Shown: positions 17,101 to 24,226 of the stretch, piece after piece | Numbering within the stretch: position 1 is the stretch's first letter | Layout of the letters: each line of letters starts with the position of its first letter | Assembly: GCF_051131155.1 (NCBI RefSeq) | Contig: NZ_CP159508.1 | Location: 1-64,000, forward strand | Length of the DNA: 64,000 nt | Reading direction: 5' to 3' | Source of the DNA: Pseudanabaena minima | Lineage (GTDB): Bacteria; Cyanobacteriota; Cyanobacteriia; Pseudanabaenales; Pseudanabaenaceae | The notes under the pieces: model-generated | Told to the model about the DNA's origin: nothing | The model's database searches: none | What the model saw: only the letters and a program-made list of their open reading frames with translations | Program-made: the position numbers and the translations under genes

Positions 17101-18749
17101 GTGCGAAACCTGGAGAAGGCGGACAGTTGCCAGGACCAAAAGTCAGCAGCTATATTGCCATGCTCCGAAACTCCAAACCAGGGGTATCGCTAATTTCACC
17201 ACCTCCACACCATGACATCTATTCCATCGAAGACCTCGCGCAGTTGATTTATGATTTGCATCAGATCAATCCCACTGCGAAGGTATCGGTTAAACTGGTA
17301 TCGGAGATTGGGATTGGCACGATCGCCGCAGGTGTAGCTAAGGCAAACGCCGACATCATCCAAATTTCAGGTTATGACGGTGGTACGGGCGCATCCCCCT
17401 TGAGTTCGATTAAGCATGCTGGCTCACCTTGGGAACTTGGGCTAGCAGAAGTGCATACGGTGCTGATGGGTAATAAATTGCGCGATCGCGTTCTCTTACG
17501 TGTCGATGGCGGATTTAAAACTGGTTGGGATGTGGCGATCGCGGCTCTCCTCGGTGGTGAAGAATACGGCTTTGGTACGGCAGCGATGATTGCTGAAGGT
17601 TGCATCATGGCAAGAGTTTGTCACACAAACAAATGCCCTGTCGGTGTCACTTCGCAACTAGAACAGTTCCGCAAGCGCTTCCCTGGAACACCCGAACATG
17701 TGGTCAACTTCCTTTACTTCGTCGCTGAAGAAGTTCGTCAAATCCTTGCTAAGCTCGGTTACAAATCCCTCAAAGAGATCATCGGACGTTCCGACCTATT
17801 GGCTCAGCGTCAAGACTTGCAACTCGCCAAACTGAATCTCAATCAAGTAGATTTAGGTTGTCTCATCAATCTCCCTGACACCAAGAGCGATCGCAGTTGG
17901 TTAGAGCATTCTCCAACTTCCCATAGTAATGGTGCAGTTCTGGATGATGAAATCTTGGCAGATCTCGAAGTGCAGGAGGCGATTGCTAATCAAACCGATT
18001 TAAGTAAAACCTATGCGATCGTCAATACTGATCGTTCAGTGCCTGCGAGAGTATCGGGGGCGATCGCTAAGCAATATGGCAACTCTGGACTGGCTAGCCA
18101 CCTCAACCTCGAATTTGTAGGCGCAGCAGGTCAAAGCTTCGGCGCATTCAATATCAATGGCTTGAATCTATCCCTAGTCGGTGAAGCTAACGACTACATT
18201 GGTAAAGGGATGAATGGTGGCACAATCAGCATCAAGCCAAAATCTGATTGCACCTTCAATCCTGCGGACAATGCCATCATTGGCAACACCTGCCTATATG
18301 GTGCAACGGGTGGCTATCTGTTTGTACATGGACGTGCTGGCGAACGCTTTGGAGTGCGGAACTCTGGTGCAAAGGCAGTAGTAGAAGGAACAGGTGACCA
18401 CTGCTCTGAATATATGACGGGTGGTGTAGTTGTAGTTCTAGGAACCACAGGTCGTAATGTTGGTGCTGGGATGACAGGCGGGATTGCTTACTTCCTCGAT
18501 ATTGATGGCAAGTTTAAAGAGCGCTTAAGCCAAGAGGTTCTCAAAGTCCAGAGAGTTTGCACCGCCGCAGGTGAGAATCAGCTAAAGGAATTGATTCAAT
18601 CTAGCTATGAGTATACTGGTAGTTCTAGAGCGAAGGAAATTCTCGATAATTGGTCTAGCTATTTGCCGAAGTTCTGGCAGGTTGTGCCACCTTCAGAGCA
18701 GAATAGCCCTGAAGCAACGGATGCAGTGCCTGTAGCAGCAACTGTTTAG
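14112..18749 (+). CDS. glsF: Ferredoxin-dependent glutamate synthase
   Basis: Glutamate synthase converts glutamine and 2-oxoglutarate to two glutamates in the GS-GOGAT cycle. The product is 1545 residues from ATG 14112; a TTG at 14091 in the same frame is less likely. A short propeptide precedes the catalytic Cys in ERDACGVGF (about residue 33), the class II amidotransferase nucleophile. The FMN-binding barrel follows, with the 3Fe-4S cysteines in CHTNKCPVGV near residue 1170, then the C-terminal glutamate-synthase beta-helix. The ending SYLPKFWQVVPPSEQ matches plant and cyanobacterial ferredoxin enzymes rather than NAD(P)H ones. No small subunit is adjacent. The stop codon is inside the terminator hairpin. 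Confidence 0.92.
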   Translation: MEVSRVNTSQSNQSGTNNLVQGPYWLVEERDACGVGFIADKEGRASHKIVSNSLKALTCMEHRGGCSADQDSGDGAGLMTAIPWGLLQKEFTDLTINPEYSALGMFFLPQDNDHAAKCRAITERIAAEEGLKLLRWRIVPVNPEVLGVQARENQPQIEQAIFVADADHQQTDQIERAIYITRRRIKLEVKKLAPDLPSDFYVPSLSNATVIYKGMVRSAVLDAFYADLQNPDYVSAYAIYHRRFSTNTLPKWPLAQPMRFLGHNGEINTLQGNTNWFLARQGDLTHPTWVDAKGDRLKDLLPILKPNESDSATLDHVFELLIETGHSPLEAMMILVPEAYENQPDLSDRQAIVDFYEYYSGLQEAWDGPALLAFSDGKIVGAALDRNGLRPARYMITSDGMVIVSSEAGTVDIPETDIIEKGRLGPGQTIAVDLQTHEILHNWEIKERVAKAHPYGEWIKQYRKNLEVKPFAEAPTLDEQKVLTYQTAFGYTLEDVEMVIEAMAQDGKEPVFCMGDDAPLAFLSQRPHLLYDYFKQRFAQVTNPPIDPLREGTVMSLSMFLGERANLLLATPEAAHQIKISSPVINETELEELQNLGFAATQLDMLFAIASGADGLKEAIAKLSDAAVKAVRDGAKLLILSDRNLSAESAYIPPLLAVGAVHHRLCAEGLRMKASIIVETAQCWSTHHFACLIGYGASAICPYLAFETTRQWWGKAKTQMQMQQGKIKALTITQVQDSYRKAVEGGLLKILSKMGISLLSSYSGAQIFEAIGIGEEVITSCFKGTVSRVGGVNFADIASELLSFHSQAFPELQIKKLENYGFVQYRPTGEYHMNSPEMAKALHKAVAGDGYDHYEVYRTQLQNRTPTALRDLLEFKSDRPSIPLDEVEDVSEILSRFCTGAMSLGALSREAHEVLAIAMNRVGGKSNCGEGGEDPIRYLPINDVDANGISATFPHLKGLKNGDTANSAIKQIASGRFGVTPSYLVSSNQLEIKVAQGAKPGEGGQLPGPKVSSYIAMLRNSKPGVSLISPPPHHDIYSIEDLAQLIYDLHQINPTAKVSVKLVSEIGIGTIAAGVAKANADIIQISGYDGGTGASPLSSIKHAGSPWELGLAEVHTVLMGNKLRDRVLLRVDGGFKTGWDVAIAALLGGEEYGFGTAAMIAEGCIMARVCHTNKCPVGVTSQLEQFRKRFPGTPEHVVNFLYFVAEEVRQILAKLGYKSLKEIIGRSDLLAQRQDLQLAKLNLNQVDLGCLINLPDTKSDRSWLEHSPTSHSNGAVLDDEILADLEVQEAIANQTDLSKTYAIVNTDRSVPARVSGAIAKQYGNSGLASHLNLEFVGAAGQSFGAFNINGLNLSLVGEANDYIGKGMNGGTISIKPKSDCTFNPADNAIIGNTCLYGATGGYLFVHGRAGERFGVRNSGAKAVVEGTGDHCSEYMTGGVVVVLGTTGRNVGAGMTGGIAYFLDIDGKFKERLSQEVLKVQRVCTAAGENQLKELIQSSYEYTGSSRAKEILDNWSSYLPKFWQVVPPSEQNSPEATDAVPVAATV

Positions 18750-18797
18750 AATCAACAAAAAAAGAGGGCATATGCCCTCTTTTTTTTGTTGATTCTA
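18746..18797. terminator. Glutamate synthase terminator
   Basis: A long hairpin: TTAGAATCAAC-A-tract-GAGGGCAT pairs with its complement, with one extra T on the right. The stop codon (18747-18749) is in the left arm and a run of eight T follows the GC-rich part, so it is a good intrinsic terminator. It lacks the GC-NNN-GC core of the other palindromes. Confidence 0.9.
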
Positions 18798-18818
18798 AGA
18801 GATTGTTGGAGAAGTATC

Positions 18819-19226
18819 CTAAGCAGGCAGATTTTTATTAACTTCTATCACAGTAATCTTACCGTTTTCGACTACGGTATTGCCCATAATTGTGTTGTGC
18901 ATTGCCTCAAACTTCGATTCTGCATCGATTGTACATTCAAAATGCAGTATGACATGGTAAAGCTTGCTAATTGCTTCTCCATCAGGCGATCGCTCCACGG
19001 TCAGCATATCCACATTTTGCTGTTCTTCAGCAATCTGGCGATACTGCTCTGCTAGCTTTTCTAAAGCGATCGCAATGGAATGTTCTTGGGTTTGACCATA
19101 ACAATTAATGGTGTTTTGGGAGGGATCTAGCAATGGGTTTGATAGCTGGCAAAGATAATAACCATTATTCTCAAGGGTTACAGTGATGGAAATGTTCTCA
19201 CTATTTAGGTTGGGATTGGGATTCAT
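18819..19226 (-). CDS. Hypothetical protein
   Basis: A 135-residue protein from ATG 19226; the open frame extends to 19316, but the earlier part looks like noncoding DNA. It begins with an Asn/Pro-rich segment, has a helical ALEKLAEQYRQIAEEQQNV stretch and ends with strands. I recognise no family and no membrane segment. It faces the glutamate synthase gene, sharing the 18746-18797 terminator. Confidence 0.55.
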   Translation of the reverse strand: MNPNPNLNSENISITVTLENNGYYLCQLSNPLLDPSQNTINCYGQTQEHSIAIALEKLAEQYRQIAEEQQNVDMLTVERSPDGEAISKLYHVILHFECTIDAESKFEAMHNTIMGNTVVENGKITVIEVNKNLPA

Positions 19227-19359
19227 GCATGTTGTTTGGTGTAGGTTTATAGTGGAGTTTGAGAAGTTGATGAACGGGTAATACCTGCATGGCTTAGGTT
19301 TGACCGTCATTATCACTAAATTCGACTTCGTAGACTTCGGGTGCGAGAATTTCGACTGA

Positions 19360-19689
19360 TCAGGCGGTTACTGCTTGTTTAACTTGATCTCGGACTTGAA
19401 ACTCTCTTAAGAGTTTAAAAAACATTTCAAAGCCTGTCTTTTCATCGTGACAGGAGAGCATGATTAGTTTTGCCCATGAGGTAACGGATCTTACGCCTAG
19501 TTTTTGCTGTAGCCAAGGCTGAAATTCGTTATAAAAGTCTTCTTCTTCTTGGGTGAGTTCTTCATTGATCTGACTTCGTGCAAATTCATATCCAGCCAAA
19601 AACATAAATAGATCGCTAACAGATTGACGACCTAAATACATTCCTGAGTTCTTTTCGATCTTTTGTAAAAGCTCAAATAGTCCAATCAT
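19360..19689 (-). CDS. Putative immunity protein paired with the papain-fold toxin
   Basis: A 109-residue soluble protein with the segment KNSGMYLGRQSVSDLFMFLAGYEFAR followed by a conserved-looking SWAKLIMLSCHDEKTGFEMFF. Small proteins with a GMYLG...FLxGY...W pattern are, as I recall, widespread and often found beside toxins. It is the last gene of a three-gene minus-strand unit, 19 bases after the toxin gene. The immunity role is inferred from position only. Confidence 0.55.
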   Translation of the reverse strand: MIGLFELLQKIEKNSGMYLGRQSVSDLFMFLAGYEFARSQINEELTQEEEDFYNEFQPWLQQKLGVRSVTSWAKLIMLSCHDEKTGFEMFFKLLREFQVRDQVKQAVTA

Positions 19690-19708
19690 TTTATGCCTCT
19701 CAAAAATG

Positions 19709-20056
19709 TTACAAATTAGTTAGTTCATCGACTACAAAAGAGCCACTCAGACAACTAAAGTCTTTTAGCCAATCTGCACGGGACAAGCCTTCAGCAGACA
19801 AATTATCAAATACCTTTCCCATGACTTCTACTCCATAATGAGTCCCATTTTCAGTTATTGATTCTTCTAATCCATAGCGATCACTTGTGATAAAGTTGTC
19901 ACTACGGCGTTTGGTTCGTAATCGTAGGATTTTTGCTTCGATACCCCGCTTTTTTAGCCAACGCATTACGGTTAGGGCGCATTTATCACATTCTAGTAAT
20001 GGATAATTAATCGTAATCCTACCAATTGCTTGCCAGATTTCCTCCTGTTTTTCCAT
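19709..20056 (-). CDS. Papain-fold toxin (Tox-PL-2-like)
   Basis: A 115-residue protein resembling papain fold toxin domain 2, a cysteine protease- or deamidase-like effector domain of polymorphic toxins. The likely nucleophile is a Cys in LECDKCA (residues 23 and 26); His73 is in GTHYGVEVMG and Asp84 in VFDN, the expected Cys-His-Asp order and spacing. No N-terminal trafficking domain is present, so it would act inside the producing cell or need a carrier. It lies 33 bases after the Roco GTPase gene and 19 before the putative immunity gene. Confidence 0.7.
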   Translation of the reverse strand: MEKQEEIWQAIGRITINYPLLECDKCALTVMRWLKKRGIEAKILRLRTKRRSDNFITSDRYGLEESITENGTHYGVEVMGKVFDNLSAEGLSRADWLKDFSCLSGSFVVDELTNL

Positions 20057-20089
20057 GGTTGAAGTAATTTTTATGTTTTTTAGGATTAA

Positions 20090-23000
20090 CTAGCTTTTGG
20101 GCTTATGAAAGAAATCACTAATCTTACTGAGAAAAGCATCGTACAGGGTCGCTTGCTTTAGAACTGCGAGAATAACTGTCTCAAAGGATTGTCCTTCCAT
20201 TTGTCCTGTGGCTTTGAGTACAAAAATTACAGCAATAGTCATCAGCAGAATAATTGAAAACATTGCCACAATTAGCTGTGTAATATTCAAAATCCCTGCG
20301 AATGCAAGCACTAAAAACGCTGTAGTTGAAAATAGAAATCCAAAAGATATTGATGCAGCAATCACTGAGGGAAGTTGTACTTTCTCTGATTGGGGTAAGT
20401 TTTCGGGTTGGGGCTTCTCAGGTTCGGGCATGATATTTGCTTGTTGGTTGATGTTGTGGATATTAACATTTACAATAGGCTGCGATCGCCGATCGCTATC
20501 CCAATCGCTTTCTCGTAAGCCTTCTTTTGAACGCGATCGCCTGTCTTCGATACCATCAATAAGTTCGCGGATATTGTATCTGTGCTTAGCATTTTCAGGA
20601 TAACAGGTTGTCTCACCATCATCTAATAATTGGAGGAGGTGCTTATAACTGACAGTAACTTGGAGATTATCGGGGAGAACGATACGCTCATCGGGAGTAA
20701 GTTTTGGACGGTCATGAATATCGTCAAATTTGTCGCGAATTACGGAGAGAAAATTGTGGCGGGTGTAGGGATTGCCTTTGATTTTGACAGAGATTTTGGT
20801 GTCTTCGAGATCGGCTTTGATGTAGGCGAAGTTGCCTGTATCGGAGGCGAGGATTACGCCTGTACGCCAGTAGGTGCGGCTGTTGGTGTGGGCGATTAGT
20901 TTGTGTGCTTTGACGATGAATCGGGAAATGACGCTATTGGGTAGGACTTTATCGTAGCGATATTCAAATCTCAGGCAGTCGTCCCATGTGCCTGTGTGGG
21001 GTTCATCTTTGGGTAGTAAATCGGGAATCAGGTATTCGGGATAGTCTCGATCGCGGGAGTTTTCCATTGCAAAGCAAAGCTCGAATTTTTCCATCATTCT
21101 GAGAATGAATTTACGCGCTTCTTCAGTAGTGTAGCAGTCCTGTTCTTTGCTAGATTTGGGCTGAAAGATACGCTCTGTATCTTTCCAATGCAATACGCCC
21201 TGATATTCTGTCATCAAGAGGTTATCGTTAATTATTTTGTATACGCCGACTGTGACCCATTCAGGCTTGAGAACGTTAGTGTTTTTGAGGTGTTTGTCAT
21301 TGGTAAAGTCGATGATATTGGTGTCTTTGAGTCGTTTATCATCAGCGAAGTTGAGAACGATGCCCAGTTCATGCAGGAGGCGGACAAGGGTATGGCGCGA
21401 TGATTCTCTAGTGATGCCCGTTTCGATACATTTTTGTTCGTATTCCTGATAGGTGATGTAGTCGCGATCGTCCTGTTCCAGTTTGTCCTTGAGGTTTAGC
21501 CATTTGACGGGTATGGGATCGAAGACATGGGGCATTTCGTTGGCGATGATTTCGGTGATTTTTTGTTTGAGTTCGCTAATCCCTAACCCTGTGGCGCAGG
21601 ATGTGCCGATAAAGCCTTTGATGTTGGGATATTTGGTTTGCAAGCCGTGGCGATCGAGGTCGAGGGGATGGTCATCTATTTTATTGCCGACAATTATCAC
21701 GGGGGCTTGATTTCCGAGACTTTCAATCAGTTTCAGCCAATATTCGATGCGATTGGCAAGTTCGTCTTCGCGGGTGTTGATGACTAATAGATAGAGGCTG
21801 CGCTCGGTGAGAAAAAACTGATGGGTGGCGTGCATGATTTCCTGTCCGCCAAAGTCCCAAACCCGCAGTTTCACTTGTTTATTGTTGGCTGTAATCTGCC
21901 AATCGCGAATATTAATGAGATCGGTTTTGCGTTCATCTGCATTAAATTTATTGTCGATTAAGCGATTGACCAGTGAGGTTTTGCCTACGGTTCCCTGTCC
22001 AACTAAAATCACTTTCGCTTCGTTTAATGGCTGTCTTTCTCGCTCTAACCAAAAATCAAAAATCGCTTTAGGGTTTTCATGTTCATCAAGAATTTCTGGC
22101 GGAATTGGTAAGAGATTATCTCTAAGATCAAGTGTATACAGATGGGGTAATTGGGTGATAGCGTTTGGTATTTCCGTAATTCGGTTACCAGAAAGGTAAA
22201 TCTCAGTAAGATTGGCTAATTGGGTGACAGCGTCTGGTATCTCCGTGATTTGGTTGTTATCGAGGGAAAGCGTATTCAGATTAGCTAATTGGGCGATCGC
22301 ATCTGGTATCTCTGTGATTTGGTTATTATCGATGGAAAGAGCATTTAGATTAGCTAAGTTGGCGATCGCATCTGGTATCTCTGTGATTTCGTTGTTATAG
22401 AGGTAAAGCGTATGCAGATGTGGTAATTGGGTGATAGCGTTTGATATTTCCGTAATTCGGTTACCAGAAAGGTAAATCTCAGTAAGATTGGCTAATTGGT
22501 TGATAGCCTGTGGTATAGACTTGATTTGGTTGTTATCGAGGGAAAGCTCCGTCAGATTTGCTAAGTTGGCGATCGCATCTGGTATTGTCGTGATTTGGTT
22601 GCTCTCGAGGCGAAGCTTTGTCAGATTTGCTAATTTGCCAATCGCATCAGGAATTTGCGTAATTTGGTTGTCACTGAGGTCAAGCTGAGAGAGATTGGCT
22701 AAGTTTCTGATCGCATCAGGAATCTGCGTAATTTGGTTGGAACGGATGTCAAGATCAGACAGATTGGCTAAGTTAGCGATCACATCAGGAATCTGCGTAA
22801 TTTGATTAGAACGAAGTTTAAGTTGAGTTAGATTTACTAATTTGCAGATCGCATCAGGAATCTGCGTAATTTGGTTGTATGAAATATGAAGTTCTTTGAG
22901 ATTGGTTAATTGACAAATCTCTTGAGGAATGGAATTTAAATGGTTTCCTGCATTATACCTACCTAAAATCAATCTTCCCAGACTTTGCAACCGTCCAATT

Positions 23001-23101
23001 TCGCTCGGCAATCCTTCCAGATCCTTCCCCGACAGATCGAGTTCTGTCCATCCCTCTCGTTCTGCTTGGGCGATTATTGCCAATAACTCTGCATCATTCA
23101 T
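20090..23101 (-). CDS. Roco GTPase: LRR-Roc-COR with C-terminal membrane helices
   Basis: A 1003-residue Roco protein. Residues 17-340 hold about 14 leucine-rich repeats, most exactly 23 residues long (LxxLxLxxNQITxIPDAI). The Roc GTPase follows: P-loop GQGTVGKT near 366, G3 DFGGQE near 415, G4 NKID near 470 and G5 SCAT near 500. The COR dimerisation domain covers roughly 520-800. A linker rich in Asn, Gln and Pro leads to two membrane helices (about 915-970). The LRRs probably sense a ligand and the GTPase switches state. It heads an operon with a papain-fold toxin and an immunity-like gene. Confidence 0.93.
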   Translation of the reverse strand: MNDAELLAIIAQAEREGWTELDLSGKDLEGLPSEIGRLQSLGRLILGRYNAGNHLNSIPQEICQLTNLKELHISYNQITQIPDAICKLVNLTQLKLRSNQITQIPDVIANLANLSDLDIRSNQITQIPDAIRNLANLSQLDLSDNQITQIPDAIGKLANLTKLRLESNQITTIPDAIANLANLTELSLDNNQIKSIPQAINQLANLTEIYLSGNRITEISNAITQLPHLHTLYLYNNEITEIPDAIANLANLNALSIDNNQITEIPDAIAQLANLNTLSLDNNQITEIPDAVTQLANLTEIYLSGNRITEIPNAITQLPHLYTLDLRDNLLPIPPEILDEHENPKAIFDFWLERERQPLNEAKVILVGQGTVGKTSLVNRLIDNKFNADERKTDLINIRDWQITANNKQVKLRVWDFGGQEIMHATHQFFLTERSLYLLVINTREDELANRIEYWLKLIESLGNQAPVIIVGNKIDDHPLDLDRHGLQTKYPNIKGFIGTSCATGLGISELKQKITEIIANEMPHVFDPIPVKWLNLKDKLEQDDRDYITYQEYEQKCIETGITRESSRHTLVRLLHELGIVLNFADDKRLKDTNIIDFTNDKHLKNTNVLKPEWVTVGVYKIINDNLLMTEYQGVLHWKDTERIFQPKSSKEQDCYTTEEARKFILRMMEKFELCFAMENSRDRDYPEYLIPDLLPKDEPHTGTWDDCLRFEYRYDKVLPNSVISRFIVKAHKLIAHTNSRTYWRTGVILASDTGNFAYIKADLEDTKISVKIKGNPYTRHNFLSVIRDKFDDIHDRPKLTPDERIVLPDNLQVTVSYKHLLQLLDDGETTCYPENAKHRYNIRELIDGIEDRRSRSKEGLRESDWDSDRRSQPIVNVNIHNINQQANIMPEPEKPQPENLPQSEKVQLPSVIAASISFGFLFSTTAFLVLAFAGILNITQLIVAMFSIILLMTIAVIFVLKATGQMEGQSFETVILAVLKQATLYDAFLSKISDFFHKPKS
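22100..22950. repeat. 69-bp tandem repeats encoding the LRRs
   Basis: The LRR part of the Roco gene repeats every 69 bp with high DNA identity. Two stretches, 22141-22223 and 22417-22499, are almost identical and lie exactly 276 bp apart (four units), showing a recent internal duplication. Confidence 0.85.
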
Positions 23102-23168
23102 AAGGAAAAAGTAGAAAGGAAAAAGGAAAAAGTGTTTTTTTAGCTTGCAATTTAATCTGAAATATTAT

Positions 23169-23510
23169 TCATAGAAATTCCAATACATTTTTTATCGATT
23201 CATGGGAAGTTCTTTGCAGCAAAGCTAACAGCCTTCGCAAAGCTTCACCAATCGGCAACTGCGGCGACACAATAATTCCGAAATGTTCCTGTTCTGAAAT
23301 CACATAGTCATTGTGCAGCAAAACAAAATCTTTCACATTGAAAGTAAACATACAACTAGCCTGCTCGACCGCATACTCAATCTGTTCGCGATCATTTCTT
23401 CCCTTCCGTCCCAACTCCTGCACATGAATTGCTTCATATCCCCTTTTGCGTAAAGCCGAAGCCAAGTCAAGCTGCACATCTTCATCTAGCAATAACTTCA
23501 CCTTAGCCAT
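23169..23510 (-). CDS. DUF5615 PIN-like toxin
   Basis: A 113-residue DUF5615 (Mut7-C/PIN-like) protein, a probable ribonuclease toxin. The family pattern is visible: KLLLDEDVQLDLASALRKRGYEAIHVQELG, then CMFTFNVKDFVLLHNDY and HFGIIVSPQLPIGEALRRL. The acidic residues in LLLDEDV and NVKDF fit the PIN active site. It begins 2 bases after its DUF433 partner, so the two are co-translated. Confidence 0.85.
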   Translation of the reverse strand: MAKVKLLLDEDVQLDLASALRKRGYEAIHVQELGRKGRNDREQIEYAVEQASCMFTFNVKDFVLLHNDYVISEQEHFGIIVSPQLPIGEALRRLLALLQRTSHESIKNVLEFL

Positions 23511-23512
23511 CT

Positions 23513-23809
23513 TTAATGACCTGCTTTAGGATGAACTAACGCCCGACTCTTCCAATACTCGATATTAGAAGACTCTTCCAAATCCTTCTCAACTTCCTCC
23601 TGATGATCGAAATAATAGGCAAGTGCCGAATGTACCTGAGAAGGTCGTAAATGGGAAAGCACACTTAAAATTTCATCCACATGCATCCCCATCTGATAAT
23701 ACCCCGCAATCCGCCGTACCGTTACTCTTGTACCTTCAATAATTGGCACACCACCCGCAATCTCAGAACTAGCGGCAATATAAGGATAAATTGTTGCGGT
23801 AATACTCAT
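23513..23809 (-). CDS. DUF433 antitoxin
   Basis: A 98-residue DUF433 protein with GGVPIIEGTRVTVRRIAGYYQMGMHVDEIL and the SHLRPSQVHSALAYYFDHQEEVE segment. It is the predicted antitoxin of the downstream DUF5615 protein and is related to the orphan copy at 10655-10957. Confidence 0.85.
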   Translation of the reverse strand: MSITATIYPYIAASSEIAGGVPIIEGTRVTVRRIAGYYQMGMHVDEILSVLSHLRPSQVHSALAYYFDHQEEVEKDLEESSNIEYWKSRALVHPKAGH

Positions 23810-23828
23810 AGTTTCAGGTAATAACGAA

Positions 23829-23915
23829 CTAATTATATTTTACAAGATTTTTAGATAGGCGATCATAGATCTTTTTAGATAAAATACCAGTATCGAGAAC
23901 TACACGCTGACTCAT
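23829..23915 (-). pseudogene. Remnant of a VapC-type PIN toxin
   Basis: A 28-codon frame, MSQRVVLDTGILSK and then unrelated residues, whose first dozen residues match the start of PIN-domain toxins including the first catalytic Asp. Its ATG overlaps the stop of the upstream antitoxin-like gene (ATGA at 23915-23912), the usual coupled arrangement. The rest of the toxin is missing, and the DUF433 gene starts 20 bases further on. Confidence 0.6.
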
Positions 23916-24163
23916 TTCTGACCATATCCTTCCATATACTTCTGATTAAAAGAAAGATCGTCAACGCCACCTTCAACAGCCCCTTCCCATTTTTTGAGTA
24001 AATCACGAGGAGAACCTTGGGGTTTTTTAGTAATTGGGCATTCAGATTCTTGGGTAACTTGCCGATCTCCCAACTCAAACGTGAGAAATTCAATAAATCG
24101 CAAAACTTGTTGCTGTTGCTCAGTGCGAAGGAAAAATAAAATCGATCTCCACCTACTTCCCAA
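23912..24163 (-). CDS. Antitoxin-like protein of a decayed vapBC pair
   Basis: An 83-residue frame. The part EQQQQVLRFIEFLTFE and the tail SPRDLLKKWEGAVEGG...YMEG resemble small DUF2281-type antitoxins of cyanobacterial VapC pairs. The N-terminus (from TTG 24163) does not fit the family, so the start may be truncated or altered. Its toxin partner is reduced to 28 codons, so it is probably a relic. Confidence 0.5.
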   Translation of the reverse strand: MGSRWRSILFFLRTEQQQQVLRFIEFLTFELGDRQVTQESECPITKKPQGSPRDLLKKWEGAVEGGVDDLSFNQKYMEGYGQK

Positions 24164-24189
24164 TATGAGCGAACTATTTCTATTACGGC

Positions 24190-24219
24190 AAAGTAAGGTG
24201 ACTTAAGCCACCTTACTTT
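24190..24219. terminator. Hairpin downstream of the radical SAM gene
   Basis: A 30-base near-palindrome, AAAGTAAGGTG-A-CTTAAG-C-CACCTTACTTT, with one mismatched pair. It is 8 bases after the stop at 24227 and runs into a T-rich stretch on the minus strand. Confidence 0.7.
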
Positions 24220-24226
24220 ATATTTG

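Noticed and set aside
22100..22950. Regular repeats that could suggest a CRISPR array
   Set aside because: The 69-bp units are in-frame LRR codons in the Roco gene, with no unique spacers.
23875..24093. 72-codon minus-strand ORF overlapping the antitoxin-like gene
   Set aside because: Wrong frame; the antitoxin-like tail and the PIN start lie in the other two frames and overlap as ATGA.
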